Shown here: in pieces, positions 8,825 to 17,828 of the stretch
Layout of the letters: each line of letters begins with the position of its first letter
Numbering within the stretch: position 1 is the first letter of the stretch
Assembly: GCF_002897035.1 (NCBI RefSeq)
Contig: NZ_BAUX01000001.1
Span: 398,450-462,449 of the forward strand
Source: Methylopila sp. Yamaguchi
Lineage (GTDB): Bacteria; Pseudomonadota; Alphaproteobacteria; Rhizobiales; Methylopilaceae
Length of the DNA stretch: 64,000 bases
Direction of reading: 5' to 3'
Program-made: the position numbers and the translations under genes
The notes under the pieces: generated by a model
Databases searched by the model: none
What the model saw: the letters and a program-made list of their open reading frames with translations, nothing else
What the model was told of the DNA's origin: nothing

Positions 8825-9718
8825 TTACGCCTTCTCGATCGTCACGCCGTTGGCCTTCGCCACCAGTTCGGCGATCACCGGCACGTATTCGTCGCCGCGG
8901 CCCTGGCTGACAGCGTGGGCGAACATGTTCTTCACCGCGTTCGACAGCGGGTTCGACATCGCGAGGCCGTTCTCGAGCGACTCGAGGTAGAGGCAGTCCT
9001 TCAGCGCGTTGCGGGCGGTGAAGCGGAAGGCCTCGGTCTCGCCGTCGATCGCCGAGCGCATGAAGGTGTCGTAGTAGCCGTTCATCATCCGCGTTCCGCG
9101 CATCCAAGCGTCGAAGGTCTTGGGCGCGATGCCGGACTTGATGGCGACGGCGAGCGCCTCGGAGTAGAGCGCGCCGTAGCCCTGGGCGACGAAGTTGTTC
9201 ACGAGCTTCAGCGTGTGGCCGGCGCCGAACGGCCCGACATGCACAACGTTCGAGGCGTAGGTCGACACGATCGGCTTCACCCGCGCGAAGGTCTCGGGAT
9301 CGCAGCCGACCATGGTGTCGAGCTTGCCCTCCCACGCCTCGTTCGGCGTGCGGGCGAGCGGCGCGTCGACCAGCGTGACGCCGATCGCCTGCAGCTCGGC
9401 GTGAAGTTTGGCGGTCGAGGTCGGATCCGCCGTCGAGGCGTCGATCACCAGCGCGCCGGAGGCGAGCCGCCCCTTCAGGCCCGCCACGGTCTCCTCGACC
9501 TGCGGCGAACCCGTCACGCAGATCACGACCACGTCGGAGGCGCCGGCGAGCTCGTCCAAGCTCTTCGCTTCGGTCGCCCCGCGCGCGACGAGGTCCTCGA
9601 CGGCCTCTCGCTTGCGATGCGCGATCACGGTGAGCGGATAACCCTTCTCGACCAGGTTCTTCGCCATGCCGTGTCCCATGAGGCCAAGGCCGACGAAACC
9701 GATGCGCTCCATTCCCAA
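8825..9718 (-). CDS. NAD(P)-dependent beta-hydroxyacid dehydrogenase (3-hydroxyisobutyrate dehydrogenase family)
   Basis: A 297-residue enzyme with the N-terminal nucleotide motif IGFVGLGLMGHGMAKNL, the substrate-binding loop DAPLARTPNEAWEG and the catalytic lysine block GHTLKLVNNF. The family oxidises 3-hydroxyisobutyrate, tartronate semialdehyde, 2-hydroxy-3-oxo sugars or related acids. The usual substrate motif DAPVSGG is replaced by DAPLARTP, so the substrate likely differs from 3-hydroxyisobutyrate. It is the last gene of the sugar ABC transporter operon, only 3 bp after the second permease gene, which links its substrate to what the transporter imports. Confidence 0.87.
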   Translation of the reverse strand: MGMERIGFVGLGLMGHGMAKNLVEKGYPLTVIAHRKREAVEDLVARGATEAKSLDELAGASDVVVICVTGSPQVEETVAGLKGRLASGALVIDASTADPTSTAKLHAELQAIGVTLVDAPLARTPNEAWEGKLDTMVGCDPETFARVKPIVSTYASNVVHVGPFGAGHTLKLVNNFVAQGYGALYSEALAVAIKSGIAPKTFDAWMRGTRMMNGYYDTFMRSAIDGETEAFRFTARNALKDCLYLESLENGLAMSNPLSNAVKNMFAHAVSQGRGDEYVPVIAELVAKANGVTIEKA

Positions 9719-9721
9719 GGC

Positions 9722-10633
9722 TTACTCCTTCACGGCGCCAGTCATCGACGAGACGTAGTAGTCCACGAAGAACGAGTAGAGGATGACGACCGGCAGGGAC
9801 CCGAACAGCGCGCCCGCCATCAGCGAGCCCCACTCGTAGACGTCGGAACGCACGAGCTCCGTCAGCACGCCGGTCGGGATCGTCTTGCCCTCCGACGACT
9901 GGATGAAGGTCAGCGCGTAGATGAACTCGTTCCACGACAGCGTGAAGGCGAAGATGCCCGCCGAGATCAGGCCGGGCACCGCCAGGGGCAGCATGATCTT
10001 GGTGAGGATCTGCCAGCGGCTGGCGCCGTCGATCAGCGCGCACTCCTCCAGCTCGTACGGGATCGAGCGGAAGTAGCCCATCAGCAGCCAGGTGCAGAAC
10101 GGCACAAGGAAGGTCGGGTAGGTCAGGATCAGCGCGAACTTTGTGTCGTAGAGCCCGAGCTTGAACACCATCAGCGCGAGCGGGATGAACAGGATCGACG
10201 GCGGCACGAGATAGGCGAGGAAGATGCCGAGGCCGACGATCTTGGAGCCGCGGAAGCGCAGGCGCTCGATCGCGTAGGCCGCGAACACCGAGGCGACCAG
10301 CGACAGCGCGGTGGCGCAGACCGAGATGACGACCGTGTTCCAGAGCCAGTTCGGGTACGAGGTCTGGAACAGCAGATACTTGATGTGGTCGAGCGTCGGT
10401 TTCGCCACCCAGAACGGGCTGTAGTTGGCGTAATCGGTCAGCTGCTCGTTCGGTTTGATCGCTGTGATCGCCATCCAGTAGAACGGGAACAGCAGCACGA
10501 ACACGAAGATCGCGAGCGGTATGTAGATCGTGACGATCTTCCGCGGCAGCTTGTCGTGGAACCCCATGCCGCCTTCGTCGGCGACCTTGGCCTTCTTCGC
10601 TCGCGGCGCGGCGGCGGTGTGGACGGCGGTCAT
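9722..10633 (-). CDS. Carbohydrate ABC transporter permease, MalG type
   Basis: A 303-residue membrane protein with six predicted helices and the permease EAA loop (ELEECALIDGASRWQILTKIMLPLAVPGL) that docks on the ATPase. The N-terminal 40 residues are cytoplasmic and polar, then a long first helix (IVTIYIPLAIFVFVLLFPFYWMAITAI) matches MalG-type (CUT1) proteins. It is the second permease of the importer and is followed after 3 bp by the dehydrogenase gene. A palindromic repeat lies between it and the first permease gene. Confidence 0.9.
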   Translation of the reverse strand: MTAVHTAAAPRAKKAKVADEGGMGFHDKLPRKIVTIYIPLAIFVFVLLFPFYWMAITAIKPNEQLTDYANYSPFWVAKPTLDHIKYLLFQTSYPNWLWNTVVISVCATALSLVASVFAAYAIERLRFRGSKIVGLGIFLAYLVPPSILFIPLALMVFKLGLYDTKFALILTYPTFLVPFCTWLLMGYFRSIPYELEECALIDGASRWQILTKIMLPLAVPGLISAGIFAFTLSWNEFIYALTFIQSSEGKTIPTGVLTELVRSDVYEWGSLMAGALFGSLPVVILYSFFVDYYVSSMTGAVKE

Positions 10634-10648
10634 GAAAGCCTCGCAGTC

Positions 10649-10758
10649 GTCATCCCGGCCGCAGCGAAGCGGAGAGCCGGGATCGTGCGCCGGGAAAGGC
10701 GCTTTGTCCTTGGGGCGATCCCGGCTCTGTGCGGCTGAGCCGCTTCGTCCGGGATGAC
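10649..10758. repeat. REP-like palindromic element, copy A (110 bp)
   Basis: The element starts with GTCATCCCGG and ends with its exact reverse complement CCGGGATGAC. Inside, GAGCCGGGATCG and CGATCCCGGCTC form a second inverted pair, so the whole unit can fold into one long stem. A related copy (11739-11841) has the same termini and the same internal GAGCCGGGATCG plus a shared GGAAAGGCGC/GGAAAGCGCC block. It fills the gap between the two permease genes inside a single transcription unit. Confidence 0.85.
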
Positions 10759-10775
10759 GATGAGGGGCCGTTCCA

Positions 10776-11723
10776 TCAGTCCGCTCCCCCCTGCTGCCAC
10801 TTGCGGCGCTGCAGGCCGAAATAGCTGAACAGGATCGCGCCCAGCAGGAACGGGATCATTGCGACCGCGATCGCGGCGCCTTCGCCCAGATTGCCGCCGG
10901 GGATGGCGCGCTGGAACGAGAGCGTCGCCATGAGGTGCGTCGCGTTCACCGGCCCGCCGCGGGTCAGCACGTAGATCAGCTGGAAGTCGGTGAAGGTGAA
11001 GAGCACCGAGAAGGTCATCACCACCGCGATGATCGGGGTAAGCATCGGCAGCGTGACGTGGCGGAAGCGCTGCCAGGAGGTGGCGCCGTCGAGCGTCGCG
11101 GCCTCGTGCAGCGAGGGCGAGATGGTCTGCAGGCCGGCGAGCAACGTGATGGCCACGAAGGGGATGCCGCGCCAGACGTTCGCCGCGATCACCGAGGCGC
11201 GCGCGGCCCAGGGATCGCCCAGGAAGTTGATGTTGCTGTCGATGATCCCGAGCTTGATCAGCGCCCAGGACAGCACCGAGAACTGCGCGTCGAAGATCCA
11301 CCAGAAGGCGATCGCCGACAGCACGGTCGGCACCACCCATGGCAGCAGCACGACGGCGCGGAAGAACGCCTTGAACGGCAGGTGTTCGTTCAGGATCAGC
11401 GCGAGCCAGAGGCCGAGCGCGAACTTCAAGATCGACGCCACGAGCGTGTAGAAGATCGTGTTGAACACCGACAGCAGGAAGACGCTGTCTTCCATCAAGA
11501 GCTCGTAGTTCTCGAGCCCGATCCAGATGCCGTCGCGCCCGATCGTGGTGTCGGTGAAGCCGAGATAGACCCCAAGCCCGAGCGGATAGGTCAGGAACAC
11601 GAGCAGCAGGATCGCCGCCGGCAGCATGAAGACGAGGCCGAGGAGGTGCCGGCTGTGCGCGATCCGCGACGTCAGCGAGCGCCTTGCGGCCGGATGGGTC
11701 AGGTGATCTGCGGCGGCGGTCAT
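10776..11723 (-). CDS. Carbohydrate ABC transporter permease, MalF/UgpA type
   Basis: A 315-residue inner-membrane permease with six predicted helices, the first being LLGLVFMLPAAILLLVFLTYPLGLGVYLGF, and the EAA loop SLHEAATLDGATSWQRFRHVTLPMLTP. It pairs with the MalG-type permease downstream to form the channel of a CUT1 sugar or polyol importer. It is flanked on both sides by copies of a palindromic repeat, which separate it from the binding-protein gene before it and the second permease after it. Confidence 0.9.
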   Translation of the reverse strand: MTAAADHLTHPAARRSLTSRIAHSRHLLGLVFMLPAAILLLVFLTYPLGLGVYLGFTDTTIGRDGIWIGLENYELLMEDSVFLLSVFNTIFYTLVASILKFALGLWLALILNEHLPFKAFFRAVVLLPWVVPTVLSAIAFWWIFDAQFSVLSWALIKLGIIDSNINFLGDPWAARASVIAANVWRGIPFVAITLLAGLQTISPSLHEAATLDGATSWQRFRHVTLPMLTPIIAVVMTFSVLFTFTDFQLIYVLTRGGPVNATHLMATLSFQRAIPGGNLGEGAAIAVAMIPFLLGAILFSYFGLQRRKWQQGGAD

Positions 11724-11738
11724 GCGTGCCTCTGGGCC

Positions 11739-11841
11739 GTCATCCCGGACGGCGGCGAAGCCGTCGAGCCGGGATCGTCATCAGGAAAGCGCCTCGTCCG
11801 GCGGACGACCCCGGATCGGCCTTAAAGCCGTCCGGGATGAC
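11739..11841. repeat. REP-like palindromic element, copy B (103 bp)
   Basis: Same 10-base termini as copy A (GTCATCCCGG ... CCGGGATGAC), with the internal GAGCCGGGATCG conserved and the inner stem partly diverged. It lies in the 134 bp gap between the binding-protein gene and the MalF-type permease gene, the same position occupied by REP sequences between malE and malF of E. coli, where they stabilise the binding-protein mRNA. Confidence 0.85.
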
Positions 11842-11857
11842 GCTCCTCAGGGTCGGA

Positions 11858-13162
11858 TCACGTCCGGTAGTAGCGCTCGGCGCGCTTGGCGGCGCGCTTG
11901 ACCGCCTCTTCCGGGCTCCGCTGGCCGGTCACGGCTTCGGCGAACATGTCGACGAGCACGTAGTCCGCCATGAAGCCCGCCGATGCGGTGCCGAGCGGGC
12001 CGGCGTAGCCGTTCGGGCGGAGCGTCTCCGAGGCGACGGCGTAAGGAGCGGCGAGCGGGTCGGCGGTCCATACCGGGTTGTTCGCGTAGCCCTTCAGCGT
12101 CTGGCAGCAGTAGCCGCTCGACTGCGTGACCCAGTCGGCCATCTGCGCCTCGTCGTACATGAACTGCATGTACGCCTTCACCGCGTTGGGGAACTTCGTG
12201 TACTTGAACGCGATCAGCGTCGTGACCTGGAACAGCTCGACCTTCTTGCCCACCGGTCCCACGGGGAAGTTCGTGGTCTTCAGATCCGCCGCCATCTCGG
12301 CGAGCTTCGGATCCTTCTTGGTGGCGTAGGCGAGTGAGATGCCGTTGGCGGTCATCGACACTTCGCCCGCGAGGAAGGCGCGGTTGTTGTTGACGTCGAG
12401 CCAGCTCTCGGTGCCGGGGATGAAGGTCTTGTAGAGCTCGGAGGCGTACTTCACCGCCGCGATCGTCTCGGGGCTGTCGAGCACCACCTTGCTGTTCTCG
12501 TCGACCACTTGGCCGCCGTGGCTCCACAGCAGCCAGTGCGCGTAGTTGTTGCCGTCGCCGACGCCGTGGCCATGGGTGAAGCCGGCCGGATGGTTGATGC
12601 CCTTGAGCGCCTTGCAGAGCTCGAGGAAGCCCGCGGTGTCCTTCGGGAACTCGGAGAAGCCGGCCTGCTTGACCCAGCTGTCGCGGTAGCACACCGCGTT
12701 GCCGATGACCGCAAGCGGCAGGCCGACGAACTTGTCGCCGCTCTTGGCGTAGGACGCCGGACCTTCGTACCAGCCGCCATGGGCCGAGCCGATCTGGCCG
12801 GCGATGTCGCTCACGTCCAGCAGCTTGTCGGGATACTGCTGCGGATCGTCGAACCACACGAACATGATGTCCGGACCCGAGCCGACGTTTGCGGCGACCG
12901 CCGCCTTCGGACGGATGTCCTCCCAGCTTTCCTTGTCGATCCGAACCTCGACGCCGGTCGCTTCGGTGAACTTCTTGGTGTTCGCGATCCAGGCGTCTTC
13001 GTCGCCCTTCACGAAGGGGGACCAGCGCAGGACGCGCAGGCTTGCGCCCTTCTCCGGCTCGATCTTGGCCGCGCCTTGCGCAAAGGCGGGTACGCCGCCG
13101 ATCAGAGAGGCCGCGCCGAGGCCGGCGCCGGTCGCGAGCACGTCGCGTCGGGTAAACTTCAT
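11858..13162 (-). CDS. Extracellular solute-binding protein of the sugar ABC importer (Tat signal)
   Basis: A 434-residue periplasmic binding protein of the SBP_bac_1 type. The N-terminus has a twin-arginine signal (R5-R6 in FTRRDVLATGAG, hydrophobic stretch, cleavage after AFA near residue 28). The mature part shows the extended-domain pattern of CUT1 ligand receptors. Start chosen at the ATG preceded by a strong AGGAGG site; longer open frame upstream lacks a signal. It is the second gene of the minus-strand operon after the ATPase gene, and is followed by the REP-like copy B. Ligand unknown, probably an oligo- or monosaccharide, polyol or sugar phosphate. Confidence 0.9.
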   Translation of the reverse strand: MKFTRRDVLATGAGLGAASLIGGVPAFAQGAAKIEPEKGASLRVLRWSPFVKGDEDAWIANTKKFTEATGVEVRIDKESWEDIRPKAAVAANVGSGPDIMFVWFDDPQQYPDKLLDVSDIAGQIGSAHGGWYEGPASYAKSGDKFVGLPLAVIGNAVCYRDSWVKQAGFSEFPKDTAGFLELCKALKGINHPAGFTHGHGVGDGNNYAHWLLWSHGGQVVDENSKVVLDSPETIAAVKYASELYKTFIPGTESWLDVNNNRAFLAGEVSMTANGISLAYATKKDPKLAEMAADLKTTNFPVGPVGKKVELFQVTTLIAFKYTKFPNAVKAYMQFMYDEAQMADWVTQSSGYCCQTLKGYANNPVWTADPLAAPYAVASETLRPNGYAGPLGTASAGFMADYVLVDMFAEAVTGQRSPEEAVKRAAKRAERYYRT

Positions 13163-13235
13163 CGGTTCCTCCTTGGGACGTCCGCCGATCGTTCTTGAGC
13201 GCCGGCGGTGCGTCGGAAAAAGACGTCGGGACAAA

Positions 13236-14297
<1,062 letters not shown>

Positions 14298-14504
14298 TCA
14301 GTGTCCTCCCTGCGCCGGCCGCGCTCTCGAGGGCGCCGCTCGGCAGAGCCGTCATACGCGATCCGCGCATCAGGCCTGCGCATATTGCACAGATGTTCGG
14401 AAGGCGCACAAGAAAATCGGAAGGCCGCTTTCACGTTTTGTGATGGCCTCCGGGAGCGGCTAAAGTCCGCGCGCTCCTCGTCAATCAATCAACAGGATCG
14501 CCTC

Positions 14505-15476
14505 ATGACGCGCCCCGTTTTGCTCCTGACCGGCCGCCCGCCGGAGGCGACGCTCGCTGCGCTGGAGGAGGTTTTTGAGACCCATCGCCTGTGGGAAGCG
14601 AACCCCGAGGACACCCTCCTTTCGGAGATCGCCGAGGGCGTCCAAGCGATCGGCGTGTTCGGCAAGCGGCCGGTCAACGAGGCGCTGCTGTCGCGCTTCC
14701 CGAACCTCGCGATCGTGTCGAACTTCGGCGTCGGCTACGACCTGGTGGACGCCGGCTGGGCCTCGAAGAACGGGGTCGTCGTCACCAACACACCCGATGT
14801 GCTGAACGACGAGGTCGCCGACACCGCGGTCGGCCTGCTGATCGCCGCAGTGCGCGAGTTCGGGCCCGCGGAGGCGCATGTGCGCGAAGGGCGCTGGGCG
14901 AAAGAGGGCCCCTACCGGCTGACCTCGAGCCTGCGCGGACGCACGGTCGGCGTCGTCGGCATGGGCCGCATCGGGCAGGTGATCGCAAAGCGCCTGCAGG
15001 CCTTCGATCTGCCGATCGTCTACCACTCGCGCAAGCCGAACCCGGAGGTGAGCTTCCGGCACTACCCTGATCTCGTCGCCATGGCCCGCGACGTTGATAC
15101 GCTGATCGTCATCATCCCCGGCGGACCGTCGACGGCGAAGCTCATCAACGCCGAGGTTCTGGAGGCGCTGGACTCCAACGGGGTGGTGGTGAACGTCGCG
15201 CGCGGCACGGTGATCGACGAGCAGGCGCTGATCGCCGCGCTTCGGGACGGGGTCATCCTGGCGGCCGGGCTCGACGTGTTCGAGAAGGAGCCGGAGGTGC
15301 CGGCCGAGCTGATCGCGCTCCCGAACGCCGTTTTGCTCCCGCATGTCGGCTCGGCCTCCGTCGCCACCCGTGCGGCGATGGCGCAGCTGGTGGTCGACAA
15401 TCTCACCGCCTTCGCCAAGGGCGAGCCGCCGCTCACGCCGGTGGCGGAGACGCCGTTCTCAGGCTGGAAAAGCTGA
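14505..15476 (+). CDS. D-isomer-specific 2-hydroxyacid dehydrogenase (glyoxylate/hydroxypyruvate reductase type)
   Basis: A 323-residue enzyme with the nucleotide-binding motif VVGMGRIGQVIAKRL, then YHSRKP, whose Arg and Lys favour NADPH over NADH. The catalytic residues are in NVARGTVID (Arg), FEKEP (Glu) and LPHVGSAS (His). It resembles the GHPR/HPPR group that reduces glyoxylate, hydroxypyruvate or hydroxyphenylpyruvate. The start at ATG 14505 (MTRPVLLLTGRPP) fits the family; the open frame extending far upstream is antisense to the ABC ATPase gene. It diverges from the sugar importer operon. Confidence 0.88.
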   Translation: MTRPVLLLTGRPPEATLAALEEVFETHRLWEANPEDTLLSEIAEGVQAIGVFGKRPVNEALLSRFPNLAIVSNFGVGYDLVDAGWASKNGVVVTNTPDVLNDEVADTAVGLLIAAVREFGPAEAHVREGRWAKEGPYRLTSSLRGRTVGVVGMGRIGQVIAKRLQAFDLPIVYHSRKPNPEVSFRHYPDLVAMARDVDTLIVIIPGGPSTAKLINAEVLEALDSNGVVVNVARGTVIDEQALIAALRDGVILAAGLDVFEKEPEVPAELIALPNAVLLPHVGSASVATRAAMAQLVVDNLTAFAKGEPPLTPVAETPFSGWKS

Positions 15477-15507
15477 GGCCTCCGCTAGCCGTCGCATCTC
15501 GCGCGGA

Positions 15508-16119
15508 TCAACGCGCGGCCGTGGCCGTCTCGAACGGGCGGACCGCGCGCATCAGCGCGGCGTAGGGGGCGAGCAGGACGAACGCCCCCACGATCTTCAC
15601 AAGGAAGTCGAAGCCCGCGAGGCTGATCCACAGCGGAACCGCCGGGCCGACGCCGAACGGCGTCACGGGGGCCGACATCGCGGCGTCGCCGGCGAAGGCG
15701 AGCGTGAAGAAGACAGCGGTGTCGACGGCCGAGCCGAGAAGGCTCGCGGCCAGCGGCGCCCGCCACCACGCCAACCGGCGCAGCTTCGAGAACACCGCGA
15801 CGTCGAGCAATTGGCCGAACAGGAACGCGGCACCAGACGCGATCGCGATGCGCGGCGCAGCCAAACCCAACGACAGCAGCACGGCGGCGGCAAAGCCGAC
15901 ACAGACCACGCGGCGCGCGAGGGCGGGGCCGAACCGTCGGTTCGTCAGGTCCGTGACGAGAAAGGCGAGCGGATAGGTGAACGCGCCCCAGGTCAGCTTG
16001 TCCCCGAGACCGAAAGCCTCGACGGGATGCTGGACCAACACGTTCGACGCCGCGACGACCAGGGCCATCGCGGCGGCGGGAACGATCAGACTGGCAGGAC
16101 CGAGAGCGGGACGCGCCAT
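15508..16119 (-). CDS. Queuosine precursor transporter, YhhQ/VUT family
   Basis: A 203-residue membrane protein with about six hydrophobic helices. The family block TYPLAFLVTDLTNRRFGP and the later SGAAFLFGQLLDVAVFSKL with SLLGSAVDTAVFFTLAF identify the VUT (vitamin uptake transporter) family; YhhQ imports the queuosine precursors preQ0/preQ1 in E. coli. No other queuosine gene is near. The gene is convergent with the 2-hydroxyacid dehydrogenase gene and lies 28 bp upstream of nothing on its own strand except L28, which precedes it, so it may be co-transcribed with rpmB. Confidence 0.85.
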   Translation of the reverse strand: MARPALGPASLIVPAAAMALVVAASNVLVQHPVEAFGLGDKLTWGAFTYPLAFLVTDLTNRRFGPALARRVVCVGFAAAVLLSLGLAAPRIAIASGAAFLFGQLLDVAVFSKLRRLAWWRAPLAASLLGSAVDTAVFFTLAFAGDAAMSAPVTPFGVGPAVPLWISLAGFDFLVKIVGAFVLLAPYAALMRAVRPFETATAAR

Positions 16120-16147
16120 GAGGTGCGCCCTCCGCGGGACCGCAAGA

Positions 16148-16456
16148 TCAGGAGGCAGCGGCCTCGGCGGCCGGAGCGTCGCCAGACTTGGCGATCTTGC
16201 GCTTCAGCTCGCGCGCGCCCTGGCTGAGGTCGAGCTCGGACGCCTTCGTCAGGAAGGCGTCGAGGCCGCCGCGGTGCTCCACCGAACGCAGAGCGTGGGC
16301 GGACACCCGCAGGCGGACCGAACGGCCGAGCGCCTCGGAGATCAGCGAGACCTGCACCAGGTTCGGGCGGAACTTGCGCTTGGTCTTGTGGTTCGAGTGG
16401 CTGACCTTGTGGCCGCTCAGCACGGCCTTGCCGGTCAATTCGCAGCGCCGCGACAT
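16148..16456 (-). CDS. rpmB: 50S ribosomal protein L28
   Basis: A 102-residue ribosomal protein: [31 protein letters not shown] is the L28 N-terminal signature, followed by [21 protein letters not shown]. It binds 23S rRNA in the large subunit. An Ala-rich acidic tail is typical of alphaproteobacterial versions. It stands at the head of a probable two-gene unit with the queuosine transporter gene; the 275 bp before it is shared with a divergent DUF3108 gene. Confidence 0.95.
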   Translation of the reverse strand: MSRRCELTGKAVLSGHKVSHSNHKTKRKFRPNLVQVSLISEALGRSVRLRVSAHALRSVEHRGGLDAFLTKASELDLSQGARELKRKIAKSGDAPAAEAAAS

Positions 16457-16731
16457 GGGCTGACTCCTGAAAGTGTAGGTCTTCGACCCGTGTGTCGCCG
16501 CCGTTCGGACCAGTCGATCCGGGCGCGGGCGCCACGAGCCTCGAATTGAGAAGGCGTCGCTATAGACGCGAGGGCTCGAAGCGTCAAGAAATCAAAGCCG
16601 CGCGGGCCCGCCGAGCGAAACGAAGCCTCACAAAGGACCGAATCGGCCTTAGGCTGTATCCTTCGTTTCGTCGCACGCGTCGAACGCGCGCCGTCGTCGA
16701 CCCAGTCGCTCCGCGAGACCTCAGCCCGCCC

Positions 16732-17601
16732 ATGCCCACGTCAACGCCCGTCTGGACCCGCCGGCGCCTTGGCGCCTCGGCGCTCGCGCTCGCCGCCCTC
16801 GGCTGGGCGATTCCCGCCGCCGCGGCCGAAACCCGCGTCCGCGCCCGCTACGACCTGACGCTCGCCGGTTTCGGCATCGGCGCGGCTTCGATGCAGGCGG
16901 GGTTCAAGGGCTCATCCTACGACATGAACGTGAGCGCCCGGATGACCGGCCTCGCGAAATTCCTGACCGGAGGCCGCGGCGCCGCCACCTCGCGCGGAGC
17001 GTTCCGCGCCGACCATGTGACGCCGACCGCCTACGCCATCAACACCAAGTCCGGCGAGAAGGGCCAGGTGATCCGTTTCGCGCTGGTGTCCGGCGCCGTG
17101 CGGACCATGTCGGTCGAGCCCCCGCCCCGGACGGAGGGCATCGTGCCGATCTCCGAAGCCGACAAACGCGGCGTGGTCGATCCCGTGAGCGCGCTGATGA
17201 TGCCGGTGGCGAGCGGCGGCGACCCGCTGGCGCCCGCGGCCTGCGACCGCACGCTGCCCGTGTTCGACGGCCGCCAGCGCTTCGACGTGGGGCTGAAGTT
17301 CGACCGCTTCGAGACGGTGAAACCCTCCACCCCAGGACCCGGCCAGTACGAAGGCAAGGTCGTCGTCTGCAAGGCGGCGTACAAGGCGATCTCCGGCCAC
17401 CGGCCCGGCCGCAAGCAGGTCGAGTTCATGGAGAGCAACAAGGACATGGAGATCTGGCTCGCGCCAGTCGCCGGGACGCCTGTGTTGCTGCCATGGAAGA
17501 TCGCCGTGCGCACCGAGATCGGGATGGCGGTCATTGCGGCCAGCTCGTTCACCGTCGGCGCGCCCGCGCAGCGCGCGTCGATCGAGGACAAGGATCTCTG
17601 A
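16732..17601 (+). CDS. Exported DUF3108 domain protein
   Basis: A 289-residue secreted protein. A signal sequence (RRRLGASALALAALGWAIPAAAAE, cleavage near residue 31) precedes a beta-rich domain of the DUF3108 family (RVRARYDLTLAGFGIGAASMQAGFKGSSYDMNVSARMTG, later NTKSGEKGQVIRFALVSG and a Cys pair in AACDR/VVVCKAAY). The two cysteines may form a periplasmic disulphide. Function is unknown; the family is common in alphaproteobacteria and is thought to be envelope-located. Start set at ATG 16732, which places the signal peptide at the N-terminus; the longer frame upstream runs through the rpmB promoter. Confidence 0.8.
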   Translation: MPTSTPVWTRRRLGASALALAALGWAIPAAAAETRVRARYDLTLAGFGIGAASMQAGFKGSSYDMNVSARMTGLAKFLTGGRGAATSRGAFRADHVTPTAYAINTKSGEKGQVIRFALVSGAVRTMSVEPPPRTEGIVPISEADKRGVVDPVSALMMPVASGGDPLAPAACDRTLPVFDGRQRFDVGLKFDRFETVKPSTPGPGQYEGKVVVCKAAYKAISGHRPGRKQVEFMESNKDMEIWLAPVAGTPVLLPWKIAVRTEIGMAVIAASSFTVGAPAQRASIEDKDL

Positions 17602-17678
17602 TCCCGCTCGTGGGGCCCGAGGCGGCCTGGGGCTTTCAGCCGCAGAGCGCGGCCTCCGCAGAGCCCATCCGAAATCAC

Positions 17679-17784
17679 GAGTCGATTCAAGCCCTTGGAA
17701 CGAATCGCGAATTTCTTCCGAGTCGCCGATTCGCCCCCCGTTCGTTCCAGACTCGTTCCGGTCGAGCACCCTCATCCTTGACTC
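17679..17784. promoter_or_regulatory. Cluster of seven GANTC (CcrM methylation) sites upstream of the helicase gene
   Basis: GANTC occurs at 17679, 17684, 17702, 17720, 17728, 17750 and 17780 within 106 bp. At this base composition well under one would be expected. The block lies between the DUF3108 stop and the helicase start. CcrM methylates GANTC in alphaproteobacteria and GcrA reads methylated sites at cell-cycle promoters, so cell-cycle control of the helicase is possible. Confidence 0.55.
17744..17758 (+). promoter_or_regulatory. GTTC-N7-GTTC, candidate LexA (SOS) box
   Basis: The alphaproteobacterial LexA consensus GTTC-N7-GTTC is matched exactly 71-85 bp upstream of the helicase start; a further GTTC abuts it on the left. 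About one chance match is expected in a window of this size, so this is a candidate only. Confidence 0.35.
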
Positions 17785-17828
17785 GCGGGGCGTGCATCCC
17801 GCCGCGTCGAGATGCTAAGGAGAGGTGA

